Positions 8,055 to 15,185 are shown, counted from the first letter of the stretch. The stretch is 64,000 bases of DNA from Desulforhopalus singaporensis (GCF_900104445.1 NZ_FNJI01000015.1:1-64000), one strand, 5' to 3'. A program made the numbers and translations. Notes: generated by a model from the letters alone, not told the origin.

Positions 8055-8345
8055 TTATTTTCCTTCCTTTGACCGCTCACGGGCCAACTCTGTTTCCAAC
8101 TCAGCTACCCGTCGTTCATGGAGCTCACATGAAGCCGTCAATAGATTTCTTGCGATTGCACGATGCGCTTGCAGATGCACTGCGGGCATTCCCGAAAGAG
8201 AAGTCTCAAATGACGCAGCGAGATCAGAAACTTTTTGATCGAGTGAGCCGTCTTCAAGATGCCGTGATAGATCGGACGCTTCAGCAGACACGGAAATCGA
8301 AGTCGTGATTCCTGAATTATCGGTATATGAGCTTGTGTATTTCAT
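8055..8345 (-). CDS. Hypothetical early phage protein
   Basis: No family recognised. The 96-residue protein has a Ser/Thr-rich start and a helical C-terminus (HERRVAELETELARERSK) likely to form a short coiled coil. The start was chosen at 8345 because its ATG overlaps the stop of the winged-HTH gene as ATGA, which gives coupled translation. A longer frame from 8372 has no ribosome site. It lies second in the leftward early transcript. Confidence 0.5.
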   Translation of the reverse strand: MKYTSSYTDNSGITTSISVSAEASDLSRHLEDGSLDQKVSDLAASFETSLSGMPAVHLQAHRAIARNLLTASCELHERRVAELETELARERSKEGK

Positions 8346-8560
8346 GAATCGCCATTGGGTTGATCTGGCCAAAGTTCATCAATCGACAATTTGGTTATTT
8401 CGGATATCAGCTTTCTGAGTACATGAGACTGACTCTCACCACTTATGACTCTGTAAAAAGCAGATTTGCCGTATCCGTTTTCCTTTGCCACCTCTGGAAC
8501 CAACTTGCCGGTTGCCAACTGGATCGCTCCTATTATTTGTATGCTGTTCATGGGGACCAT
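8342..8560 (-). CDS. Ner/Nlp-like winged helix-turn-helix regulator (Cro-like role)
   Basis: The 72-residue form contains IGAIQLATGKLVPEVAKENG, then GKSAFYRVISGE and a final segment ending LSIDELWPDQ. This is the layout of the Ner/Nlp winged-HTH family (HTH_35). By position it is the first gene of the lytic operon, divergent from the repressor at 8647, so it probably plays the Cro or Ner role. The start is uncertain. ATG 8560 and ATG 8551 lack a good ribosome site, and the frame is open back to ATG 8614 and TTG 8629, which would run through the operator repeat. Confidence 0.7.
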   Translation of the reverse strand: MVPMNSIQIIGAIQLATGKLVPEVAKENGYGKSAFYRVISGESQSHVLRKLISEITKLSIDELWPDQPNGDS

Positions 8561-8566
8561 GGTAGC

Positions 8567-8610
8567 GCAACATATCGCGCATGTCAAAGCCTTTATGCGC
8601 GATATGTTGC
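8567..8610. promoter_or_regulatory. Perfect 16-bp inverted repeat, likely repressor operator
   Basis: The left arm GCAACATATCGCGCAT (8567-8582) and the right arm ATGCGCGATATGTTGC (8595-8610) are perfect reverse complements separated by 12 bases. They lie in the divergent control region between the winged-HTH gene and the XRE repressor gene. This is where repressor and Cro-like proteins bind in temperate phages. A minus-strand TATAGT box at 8634-8639 would place the lytic start point just upstream, so a protein bound here would block early elongation or initiation. Confidence 0.75.
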
Positions 8611-8646
8611 TCATAAAATCGACGCACAATTCAACTATATGATATT

Positions 8647-9690
8647 ATGGCAAATAAAAATTTAATTGAGAGACTGTTAATTCTGAAAGGCAACATGAGC
8701 ACGCGAGCTTTCGCGCGGCTCGTTGACATTGGGGAGTCGAGCATAAGAGGCTACCTCAACGGAAGCAACACGCCACCTGTTGAGAAGCTACTAAAAATCG
8801 CCAAGCCATTTAAAACGACGGTAGAATGGCTGTATAGCGGAAAAATGCCAAATATCAAGGATATCGACAACAAATGTCTCAGTGATCTTTACCGGGCAGA
8901 CCCTGAAGTTATTGACATCGAATCAGATAAAAATAAAATATTCCCTGTTGTCAGAACGTATGACGACCTAAAGTCACAACTGCACTTCTATTGCATTCAC
9001 TGCGGAAAATGGCATCAACACGGTAGAGGAGGCCCAGACGAACCTCTACAGTTAGGAAGAGAAGGATACGGCGGAGGCCATAGAATATCACATTGTCTCG
9101 CCGAAAATTCTCCATTTAAGGTAAGAGGGGTAATCCTTGAGGTTGTTGGCGAGTTCACTGACGAGATTAAAAACCAGAAACCAAAGGAGACACCTTGCTT
9201 CTGCCATAAATGTAAAAAATATTACTCGACTGCATTGAACGCTTGCAGTTGCGGTTTCATAAACAAAAAACGAAGGAACAAATATCCTTACATGTTGGAT
9301 ATTTACATGAAATGTGCATATGAATTAGCTGGCAACGAAAAACAAGAAATAGATCCTAAAAAAAATCAACATGACCAAAATACATCCAGGCCGCCTGAAA
9401 TAAATAATGCCGAACCAAGCACAGAAAATCAGTGGTCAATATCAGAAATGCTGGTCATGACCACCGAAGTACTTGAATCAAAAACATCATATAGGTCGGC
9501 CCTGGCAGCTAATATTAGGGCCTTTCATGAAGCTGTTAAAAACGAGGAAGGAATGGAAAAACTGAACGAGAAATTAGACAAACTACTTAAAGAAAACCGC
9601 GCAATGGCTGAGAGAATGGCGCGCATGGAGAAAAGGTTGAATGGCTTCGAAGAGCCATCCCCTCAAAAAAGAGAGCAAAACGCGGGGTAA
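8647..9690 (+). CDS. XRE-type phage repressor with zinc-finger modules, no peptidase domain
   Basis: Likely CI-type lysogeny repressor. Residues 6-62 form an XRE helix-turn-helix (MSTRAFARLVDIGESSIRGY ... WLYSG). Instead of the usual S24/LexA peptidase, residues 114-150 form a Cys/His module: FYCIHCGKWHQHG with C116, C119, H123, H125, then GGHRISHC with H145, H149, C150. A second Cys cluster lies at 184-202 (CFCHKC ... CSC). A charged linker and a C-terminal coiled coil (about 295-340) follow and probably multimerise the protein. No Shine-Dalgarno sequence precedes ATG 8647, and a TATGAT box ends 4 bases before it, so the message may be leaderless. Lacking a self-cleaving domain, induction must differ from the lambda pathway. 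Confidence 0.8.
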   Translation: MANKNLIERLLILKGNMSTRAFARLVDIGESSIRGYLNGSNTPPVEKLLKIAKPFKTTVEWLYSGKMPNIKDIDNKCLSDLYRADPEVIDIESDKNKIFPVVRTYDDLKSQLHFYCIHCGKWHQHGRGGPDEPLQLGREGYGGGHRISHCLAENSPFKVRGVILEVVGEFTDEIKNQKPKETPCFCHKCKKYYSTALNACSCGFINKKRRNKYPYMLDIYMKCAYELAGNEKQEIDPKKNQHDQNTSRPPEINNAEPSTENQWSISEMLVMTTEVLESKTSYRSALAANIRAFHEAVKNEEGMEKLNEKLDKLLKENRAMAERMARMEKRLNGFEEPSPQKREQNAG

Positions 9691-9817
9691 AATTATAGTA
9701 CTCCGTAAGGAATATAAGGATCGAAAAGAGGGAAATACATAGGTGAAAACATCAAAATTTACTAGGTAATTATACCGTACTTCACTGCAATACCAGTCAA
9801 AAAGAGGAAAGCAAGAA

Positions 9818-10702
9818 ATGGATTCATTAATGGTTCTAGTTGTTGTGGCATCAGCGATCTGGGTGTATTTCGATGCAAAATCGATAGGCGCAGAACGAGG
9901 ACTATCAAACGGATTTCTAAATATGGGACCGATTGGGTGGGCGATGTGCGTGGCCATCTTGTGGATAATCTGCTTTCCTCTTTATCTTTTCAAACGTAGT
10001 GACATAAAAGCACTAGCATCAGGCGACAGAATACCTGACCACAACACCACTAAACCTTCAGCAATTAACACTGCCGCAAAGGCAGTTGGAATAGGTTGGT
10101 CTCTATTCTGTTTTGCTGGTGCTGCCTTTGGCATTGCTGAGATTAGCAAAGTGGCAGACACCTTAGGGAATAGTGACTTTGAAATGGCAGGCGCAACCAT
10201 CGGCGCAGGAATCGGTCTTGGAGTGTGGATTATTGCATGGATAGTTATCGCCGGTCCAGCAACCATTGTTTTCCTCTTTACAAGGAAACAGCAGATCGTA
10301 ACAATGGTTCAAGAAAAACACCAAACAACCAAGAAACCAAACACTAAACACTGCCCATTCTGCGCTGAAACAATCCTTAAAGAGGCTATATTCTGTCGTT
10401 TTTGCAAACAAAGTTTAACCAATGATGAATCTGCAAAAGATAGGAATTCTGAAAGAACAGCCACCAATAAACAAACAGACTGGCTAAATAAAGGAAAACG
10501 TCTCCTGCAAGAAAATAGAAACAATGAGGCAATTGCCGCACTGTCACAACACATTGAAACCAACCAAACAGATAGCACCGCTATCTACCTTCGGGCCATT
10601 GGCTATTCAAGAATGAAGGACAAAAAAAACATGACTATCGACCTGAAGGAATCTGCCAGACTGGGGAACGTAAAAGCAAAGCAGGCTCTGAAAAAAATCT
10701 AA
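9818..10702 (+). CDS. Membrane protein with cytosolic zinc ribbon and TPR-like tail (cargo)
   Basis: Function not recognised. The 294-residue protein has four predicted membrane segments (about 4-19, 38-57, 87-108, 126-154). A zinc ribbon with C179-x2-C182 and C193-x2-C196 comes next, then an Asn/Thr-rich linker and a helical region of about 220-290 with a tetratricopeptide-like pattern (WLNKGKRLLQENRNNEAIAA). It is AT-rich, lies outside the early operon on the repressor side, and is followed 16 bases later by another membrane-protein gene. This is the usual place for lysogenic-conversion genes. A role in superinfection exclusion or defence is inferred from position only. Confidence 0.65.
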   Translation: MDSLMVLVVVASAIWVYFDAKSIGAERGLSNGFLNMGPIGWAMCVAILWIICFPLYLFKRSDIKALASGDRIPDHNTTKPSAINTAAKAVGIGWSLFCFAGAAFGIAEISKVADTLGNSDFEMAGATIGAGIGLGVWIIAWIVIAGPATIVFLFTRKQQIVTMVQEKHQTTKKPNTKHCPFCAETILKEAIFCRFCKQSLTNDESAKDRNSERTATNKQTDWLNKGKRLLQENRNNEAIAALSQHIETNQTDSTAIYLRAIGYSRMKDKKNMTIDLKESARLGNVKAKQALKKI

Positions 10703-10718
10703 TAATAAGGATAAACAC

Positions 10719-11426
10719 ATGGCTAGCAAACTAGACATAGTAAAAAAACACATTTTTAAATATCACAACAGGTATTTATTTTTACTTTTTATCATAGCTT
10801 GTGTTGCGGTCCCCTACATGCGTTACAAATCAATCCTCACAACCCCAGAAACCATCAATGCAGCAGGGCACAGCCTTGTAATCATAGCAATACTTTTTAG
10901 CGGATTTCAGTTCAGGGCCAATCATGATTGGAACCGAAGACAATTGGCTATAAAAGAAGCTAAAAACGTAAAAATAAGCCTTCGAGATTCTATAGAAATT
11001 ATTGATAAAAAATTCAATTACACAAACAGAAGAAGACATGAAAAAATAGCAGTAGAAATAATCCACAAAGCGATATGTGTCTTAAACAGTGATGGTGAAT
11101 GTAAGTTCTTTAATGGAAAGCTAAGAATAGATCATGACGGAGACGGAGGGAAGGTTGACAGCGCTCTAACCAGTGTCCTAAATAATTTTGAATACCTTGC
11201 TACAGGAGTAGAGCAATGTGTCTTTGACGAGGAAATAATATACAAACTCTATGGTGGCCCATTATTGAGAGTAGCCGCGATTTTCGACGATTACATTACA
11301 CATATCAATGTCGATATGTATCCAGGGAGACAAGGAAAAATTTACGAAAACCTAAGGTCAGTAGCCTCGCGCTTCGAAGATCGAGAGAAAAACAACACTG
11401 AAAAATCTAGGGCCGAAACCGGTTGA
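10719..11426 (+). CDS. Membrane-anchored DUF4760-like protein (cargo)
   Basis: The 235-residue product has two N-terminal hydrophobic segments (about 19-35 and 45-65). A cytosolic helical domain follows, containing LNNFEYLATGVEQCVFDEEI and then a KLYGGPLLRVAAIFDDYI segment, the pattern I associate with DUF4760. That family has no firm biochemical role. It starts 16 bases after the previous gene and probably shares its transcript. Its last codons run into a strong hairpin (11406-11444). AT-richness and position suggest phage cargo. Confidence 0.6.
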   Translation: MASKLDIVKKHIFKYHNRYLFLLFIIACVAVPYMRYKSILTTPETINAAGHSLVIIAILFSGFQFRANHDWNRRQLAIKEAKNVKISLRDSIEIIDKKFNYTNRRRHEKIAVEIIHKAICVLNSDGECKFFNGKLRIDHDGDGGKVDSALTSVLNNFEYLATGVEQCVFDEEIIYKLYGGPLLRVAAIFDDYITHINVDMYPGRQGKIYENLRSVASRFEDREKNNTEKSRAETG

Positions 11427-11444
11427 TCCGGATTCGGCCCTAGA
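11406..11444 (-). terminator. Intrinsic terminator, best oriented on the minus strand
   Basis: A 12-bp perfect stem (TCTAGGGCCGAA with TTCGGCCCTAGA) encloses a further CCGG/CCGG pairing. On the minus strand the stem is followed directly by TTTTT; on the plus strand only by TAATTATATT. It therefore stops leftward transcription best, although it overlaps the end of the plus-strand gene and may work in both directions. Confidence 0.75.
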
Positions 11445-11468
11445 TAATTATATTCTTATTGATGATAG

Positions 11469-11504
11469 TTACTTATCTGGCCACTCTTCATTATAAAATT
11501 TCAT
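11469..11504 (-). CDS. Possible 11-codon microORF with strong ribosome site
   Basis: ATG 11504 is preceded by GGAGGAATTGGT (a full GGAGG at 7 bases) and opens MKFYNEEWPDK before TAA. A promoter-like pair lies upstream and a T-run terminator lies 25 bases downstream, which together outline a tiny leftward transcription unit. The frame is too short to judge coding by composition. It could be a peptide, a leader, a truncated gene start or chance. Confidence 0.25.
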   Translation of the reverse strand: MKFYNEEWPDK

Positions 11505-11583
11505 ACCAATTCCTCCATCATGTCTAATTTTTGTTACTGTTACGAGCAAAAAACAATACTTAACGCAACTAATTGTACTCTAA

Positions 11584-11612
11584 ATACTATAGCATCATCA
11601 CAGATGAAACAA
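11584..11612 (-). promoter_or_regulatory. Putative minus-strand promoter for the small unit
   Basis: On the minus strand TTGTTT (11612-11607) and TAGTAT (11589-11584) are separated by 17 bases. Transcription would start near 11577, pass the GGAGG-preceded microORF and end at the hairpin at 11406-11444. The same AT-rich gap must also hold the plus-strand integrase promoter, so the assignment is weak. Confidence 0.3.
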
Positions 11613-11634
11613 GAAAAAACTAGAAAAAACTCAA

Positions 11635-12696
11635 ATGTCAGTACACCAAAAAAAAGACGGCCGCTGGTTTATCAATTATCCTAAAGGGAAGAACACTGCC
11701 GAACCAAACCGGACTCGTGAATACTTCGGCCGTGGCCCAGATGCCGAGATCAGAGCCATAGAACGCAACAATGAGCTCGGCCTAGGGAAAGAAAAGGTGG
11801 ACAACTCTCCACCGTTTACTGATTTGGCAAACAGTTATTTGGCAGCAAAAAGCCCAATGATGTCCAATGCCAGCTATATAGCACTTAAATCAAAAATCGA
11901 TGGCGTTATCCTGCCGGAGCTTGGCGCTCACAAAGGCTCTCAGATAACACCAGACAAACTCGACAAATATGTCTCATATCGGTTAAAAAAAGTGAAAAGG
12001 ACAACAGTCCACCGAGACCTGTGTGACATTCGTGCAATTTTGCGCTGGTCGGTGAAGCGGCGATACATAGCATCAAACCCGATGGATGGTTATGACTTCC
12101 CGGCCCGGGATGATGCAGAGATACGCCCACCGACGGTAGCTGAGGTCCAGGCTATACTCAAGCATTCTCCACCGCACCTGTACCGGGCTATAGTTCTTTC
12201 CTATTATACCGGTCTACGCCCAGGGGAAGTTGAACTGATGCGCCTCACATGGACCGACGTCGACCTTGCCGGAGGTAACATTGTGATCACTTCTGCCGAC
12301 AAAGGAGGATTGAAGACACGGACGGTGCCGGTTATGGACAAAAACTTTATGGCCTTACTGGGAAAATGGCTCGAGGAGGATCTCAATGAGAATAAGCCAA
12401 TGTCGGCTCCTATAGTAACCTATAAAGGCAAACCGATAAAAACGATAAAGACTGCTTGGAGAACAGCGAAAAAAGCAGCCAAGATAACAAGACGCATGCG
12501 CATGTACGATCTGCGCCATTCATTTGCCACCAAACTGCTCAGTAACGGAGCTGATCTCAAACACGTCTCGTCGCTACTGGGGCATAAATCAATTCAGCAG
12601 ACAGTAGACAAATATCAGCACCTCTCAAGGCAATTAACTGAGGATGCCCTGAAAAAACTACCAACCATTTTTGAGCCGGAAAAAGACGACAGATAA
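11635..12696 (+). CDS. Phage integrase (tyrosine recombinase)
   Basis: Integrates and excises the element by site-specific recombination. The 353-residue protein has an N-terminal arm-binding domain (residues 1-50, DGRWFINYPKG). A core-binding SAM-like domain (about 60-150) and the catalytic domain follow. Catalytic residues visible are Arg195 (TGLRPGE), Lys223 (ADKGG), Arg294 in YDLRHSFAT, His317 (LLGHKSI) and Tyr327 (VDKYQHL). The first position of the HxxR box is Tyr291 rather than His, a known tolerated variant. There is no clear ribosome site before ATG 11635. It is the phage integrase by domain layout, although three cargo genes separate it from the tRNA-Pro attachment site. Confidence 0.93.
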   Translation: MSVHQKKDGRWFINYPKGKNTAEPNRTREYFGRGPDAEIRAIERNNELGLGKEKVDNSPPFTDLANSYLAAKSPMMSNASYIALKSKIDGVILPELGAHKGSQITPDKLDKYVSYRLKKVKRTTVHRDLCDIRAILRWSVKRRYIASNPMDGYDFPARDDAEIRPPTVAEVQAILKHSPPHLYRAIVLSYYTGLRPGEVELMRLTWTDVDLAGGNIVITSADKGGLKTRTVPVMDKNFMALLGKWLEEDLNENKPMSAPIVTYKGKPIKTIKTAWRTAKKAAKITRRMRMYDLRHSFATKLLSNGADLKHVSSLLGHKSIQQTVDKYQHLSRQLTEDALKKLPTIFEPEKDDR

Positions 12697-12711
12697 ACCG
12701 TACCTGTGTAC

Positions 12712-13128
12712 TTAATCTTCAACTTCTCCGACAAATTTATCTGTATCCAGAAAATCAAACGAATATTCTTTACCGAGAGACAGTTGCACGCCAAGATCGT
12801 ATAAGATTTGCCTCGCATATGTAATAGAACGGCAAGCTTCCCTCTCAGTGATAGCAGTACCAAGCTCATAATCTGCTTGACGACGTAACAACCTCATTGC
12901 GTCCAGACTATTTGATGCGTGCGAACTTACACTTCTGAGCGCATCTACTACATTTCCATGGCCACGATTACCAACAGTCGAAGACCCCGTATAGTCTCGC
13001 GCTGTGATGAGCGCAGCGTAGTAAGCCCTATTTACCACTGTCCGCAACAGAACAGGCTCAGGCGATGCAGGGCGAGTATCATACAACCAGGTGGCAATCA
13101 CAAACAAATCTCGTGGATTACAAGTCAT
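12712..13128 (-). CDS. HEPN-domain protein (UPF0332-like), possible RNase toxin
   Basis: The 138-residue protein carries the HEPN signature NRAYYAALITARDY (residues 33-46) and the later LRRQADYELGTAITEREA followed by ARQIL (80-109), the pattern of UPF0332-type HEPN proteins. It also contains Arg65-Ser-Val-Ser-Ser-His70, which fits the R-x4-H motif of HEPN ribonucleases. Whether these residues sit in the active-site helix cannot be told from sequence alone. It is the last gene of a three-gene minus-strand unit, 12 bases after its neighbour, and converges on the integrase with a 15-base gap. HEPN proteins commonly act as toxins or antiviral nucleases, so a defence role is inferred. Confidence 0.75.
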   Translation of the reverse strand: MTCNPRDLFVIATWLYDTRPASPEPVLLRTVVNRAYYAALITARDYTGSSTVGNRGHGNVVDALRSVSSHASNSLDAMRLLRRQADYELGTAITEREACRSITYARQILYDLGVQLSLGKEYSFDFLDTDKFVGEVED

Positions 13129-13140
13129 AATCTGAGAGAT

Positions 13141-13710
13141 TTATGAGTTTACAAAAACAACATTTTTTAGACCATCTGCAATACCACAAGCATCTATTTC
13201 CTCAAATACAGCACGATCTTTGCTTAAAAACTCTTCATCCAAAGGAAGCCCAGATTCAAAAACAAGCTCTAGGAGTGGCTCACCAGTATCAGGATCCATG
13301 ATACAATTCAGAAACTTTTTATCACTAAGCCCAGGATATATATTGTCAATTATCTCTGACATTTTAACCAGAAAGTCCTGAACAAAAGGATACTCATGGA
13401 CGTACGATACAATTTTTTCCACATCACTTTGTTGACAAGAATAAAGACTCATAAATTCAAAAGGAGCTTTTGAATAAGCTTTTGCACTATCACTTTCAAG
13501 ATCAAGATATCCGTTCCTATAAGTAGGAACCTGATCATAATCAGAAGATGTGAAGTCCCTACACAACGTCGACACCAATGGTGAAAGTGCAATTGTACCG
13601 GCCAAACCGATTTTCGTTGCAACTGAAGCCACTTTGGCTACTGTTCCCTTCAAAAATGATCCTTCGTCTTTTTCGAAGGAATCAAGCATATCAGTTGTCC
13701 CTATTCGCAT
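13141..13710 (-). CDS. Unknown protein of HEPN-linked cargo module
   Basis: No family recognised. The 189-residue form (start 13710, preceded by GGTGAAG; an ATG at 13728 has no ribosome site) has a short acidic N-terminus. A moderately hydrophobic segment near residues 25-50 (VASVATKIGLAGTIALSPLV) may insert in the membrane. An acidic C-terminal domain follows, containing DPDTGEPLLELVFESGLPLD and then a helix rich in Asp/Glu. It overlaps the upstream TIGR04255-like gene by 10 bases, so the two are probably translated together. It may be the partner or inhibitor of the HEPN protein, which is inference from arrangement only. Confidence 0.6.
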   Translation of the reverse strand: MRIGTTDMLDSFEKDEGSFLKGTVAKVASVATKIGLAGTIALSPLVSTLCRDFTSSDYDQVPTYRNGYLDLESDSAKAYSKAPFEFMSLYSCQQSDVEKIVSYVHEYPFVQDFLVKMSEIIDNIYPGLSDKKFLNCIMDPDTGEPLLELVFESGLPLDEEFLSKDRAVFEEIDACGIADGLKNVVFVNS

Positions 13711-14492
13711 AACTTCACCGCCCGACATTGTTTTTTGTTCAAAAGATCAGAAAGTACTTTTTTATTTTTCTCATGGAGGATATCGAACTTACTGCGAGTC
13801 ACTTCCACGTCTGCAATATCAGAAGCGGCAGCAAGTTGCGTAAAATTATACCGAACATTATGATCGATTGTTGTAAGCATTCCATGCGGAGTTTCATGTG
13901 TACTTAAATTGAGATTATGCAACAACCTACCATCTGACTCTTGAATACTTTCAAACCATCCCTGGTAAACATGCCATAAAGCTCCAGCCTCTTTTGCCTG
14001 CCTCGACAAATACCTAGACCGCGAATTGAAAACTTGATTAATCTTATAATTTTGTTTTGTTCCACCAACAAAGCGGTCAACGACATGAAGCACGAGATGA
14101 TTAACAGGATTCCTGCCATCATCTACTAATCCAACTATCGCAGCAAGATCTTCAATTGCCTTGCCAGCCACACCTACCCACCTTTCGTAGACATAACAGG
14201 ACACAATTATTGAATTTCTTTCAACTTTGATAGCCCACGCCGGCTGCTTACTATCTGCCTTTAGCCGCTGCAAATAAACACCCTCAGCTTCTGGCTTCAT
14301 TGATGGTGCAACATCACCATGACTCATTTGAATACTAACCACATTAGTAGTTGAAAAGACAGGATATTTATCCTTAAACGTTTCCTTCAGAGCATGTAAA
14401 GACTGAATAGCTCGAGCGGAAAACGGACTATCAAAGACACAGACGAAGTTAGCGACCTCAATCGCATGATCACCGCTTATCGGCCGACTCAT
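13701..14492 (-). CDS. TIGR04255-like protein, first gene of cargo module
   Basis: The 263-residue protein has the layout I associate with TIGR04255, a sporadically distributed family of unknown function. It opens with HAIEVANFVCVFDSPF, continues with a helix ending FKDKYPVF and a central beta-rich part (WAIKVERNSIIVSCYVYERW), and has a C-terminal domain ending in helices. Confidence in the family name is moderate because no search was possible. It opens the minus-strand three-gene unit beside the attachment site. About 200 bases of AT-rich sequence separate it from the tandem repeats and tRNA. The sporadic distribution and linkage to a HEPN gene in a prophage suggest a defence or exclusion function. 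Confidence 0.55.
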   Translation of the reverse strand: MSRPISGDHAIEVANFVCVFDSPFSARAIQSLHALKETFKDKYPVFSTTNVVSIQMSHGDVAPSMKPEAEGVYLQRLKADSKQPAWAIKVERNSIIVSCYVYERWVGVAGKAIEDLAAIVGLVDDGRNPVNHLVLHVVDRFVGGTKQNYKINQVFNSRSRYLSRQAKEAGALWHVYQGWFESIQESDGRLLHNLNLSTHETPHGMLTTIDHNVRYNFTQLAAASDIADVEVTRSKFDILHEKNKKVLSDLLNKKQCRAVKLCE

Positions 14493-14700
14493 TTTATCTC
14501 CTGAACAGGTCTTGTTTTGTTTTTCGACGCTTTACTATTTATACGATCTTTGAGCATCGTTTTCAACCAACGAATATTATGTTACCGCCCAGAAATTAAC
14601 ACAAAAAAAACTAACAAATCAACAACAGTTGAATCTATTTTTTTAACGCAACCGATCAGAATCGTTCTGGTAACACTTTTAACGACAAAACGACCCTAGT

Positions 14701-14730
14701 CAATCTTGGTCAATGTTGGTCAATGTTTGA
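14701..14730. repeat. Three 10-bp tandem repeats beside the attachment site
   Basis: Three consecutive 10-base units, TCAATCTTGG, TCAATGTTGG and TCAATGTTTG, lie between the cargo genes and the tRNA-Pro terminator. A 10-bp period places the copies on one face of the helix, as expected for protein binding. Arm-type sites for the integrase N-terminal domain are a reasonable guess. Confidence 0.55.
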
Positions 14731-14737
14731 AGCAAAA

Positions 14738-14768
14738 AAGGGTTCCAGCCAATCGGCTGAAACCCTTT
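14738..14768 (-). terminator. tRNA-Pro intrinsic terminator
   Basis: Read on the minus strand, AAAGGGTTCAGCC pairs with GGCTGGAACCCTTT around a GATT loop with one bulged base, followed by T6. It lies 5 bases beyond the tRNA 3' end and should end the tRNA transcript. If integration used the tRNA 3' end, this terminator came with the element. Confidence 0.8.
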
Positions 14769-14773
14769 GAAAA

Positions 14774-14850
14774 TGGTCGGGAAGAGAGGATTTGAACCTC
14801 CGACCCCAGCGTCCCGAACGCTGTGCTCTACCAGACTGAGCCACTTCCCG
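14774..14850 (-). tRNA. tRNA-Pro, anticodon CGG
   Basis: The minus strand gives a full cloverleaf of 77 bases beginning CGGGAAG and ending CTTCCCGACCA, so CCA is encoded. The acceptor stem CGGGAAG pairs with CTTCCCG. The D-arm contains GCTC..GAGC, the anticodon stem CAGCG/CGCTG closes loop TTCGGGA with anticodon CGG, and the T-arm is GGAGG-TTCAAAT-CCTCT. CGG reads the proline codon CCG. It lies at the junction of phage and chromosome and is the likely integration target. Confidence 0.96.
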
Positions 14851-15185
14851 ATTTCATTTGAATATTCTTTTTTCGGATAACCGTTGCGGCCTGTTTCAGG
14901 ACAAGAACGGAATTGTTTCCGAGTTGTGCTAAACTGCTCCAAATTGAAGCTGTTGTCAAGTAATTTTCTTATGAAACGAAAGTAAAAGCCACATCTCCTG
15001 CTCTTTTTTGGTTTTTTGCATTTTTTACCCGCAGAACTCAGCGCACCCCGGACAGGTTGCAGAGGGCAATGGCCAAATATTAACCCGATCTTTTTAAAAC
15101 TGTTCCAAAGTAGAGATAAATTGGTTAGATTTCTGCCGTGATATTTTTCCTTCTCATTCTACCATACGATTTTTAAGACCATAGG
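14851..15185. other. Intergenic region upstream of tRNA-Pro and chemoreceptor-like gene
   Basis: No gene is seen in these 335 bases. On the minus strand TTGACA (14959-14954) could be the -35 box of the tRNA promoter, with an AGTTTA-like -10 box 18 bases on. The rest is AT-rich with several T-runs and contains whatever promoter serves the plus-strand gene at 15186. No stable hairpin or RNA gene is evident. Confidence 0.4.

Larger units (their letters stand above)
1..14773. mobile_element. Integrated temperate phage or satellite, left end outside window
   Basis: This block has a phage layout: an XRE repressor divergent from an early operon, a CII-like regulator, P4-type helicase, CHC2 primase, orphan C5 methyltransferase and a phage integrase, bounded on the right by tRNA-Pro(CGG). 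Its composition is patchier and more AT-rich (especially about 8.6-14.7 kb) than the chromosome to its right. No capsid, tail, portal or large-terminase gene is visible. It could therefore be a full prophage whose late genes lie left of position 1, or a satellite. I could not find a second copy of the tRNA 3' end inside the window, so the left attachment site must lie outside it if tRNA-Pro is the target. The right boundary is inferred from the intact tRNA. Confidence 0.8.

Noticed and set aside
8030-8308. Plus-strand frame of 92 codons in the early phage region
   Set aside because: The minus-strand gene here is coupled to its neighbour by an ATGA overlap, while the plus-strand frame lacks a ribosome site and would run against the early operon.
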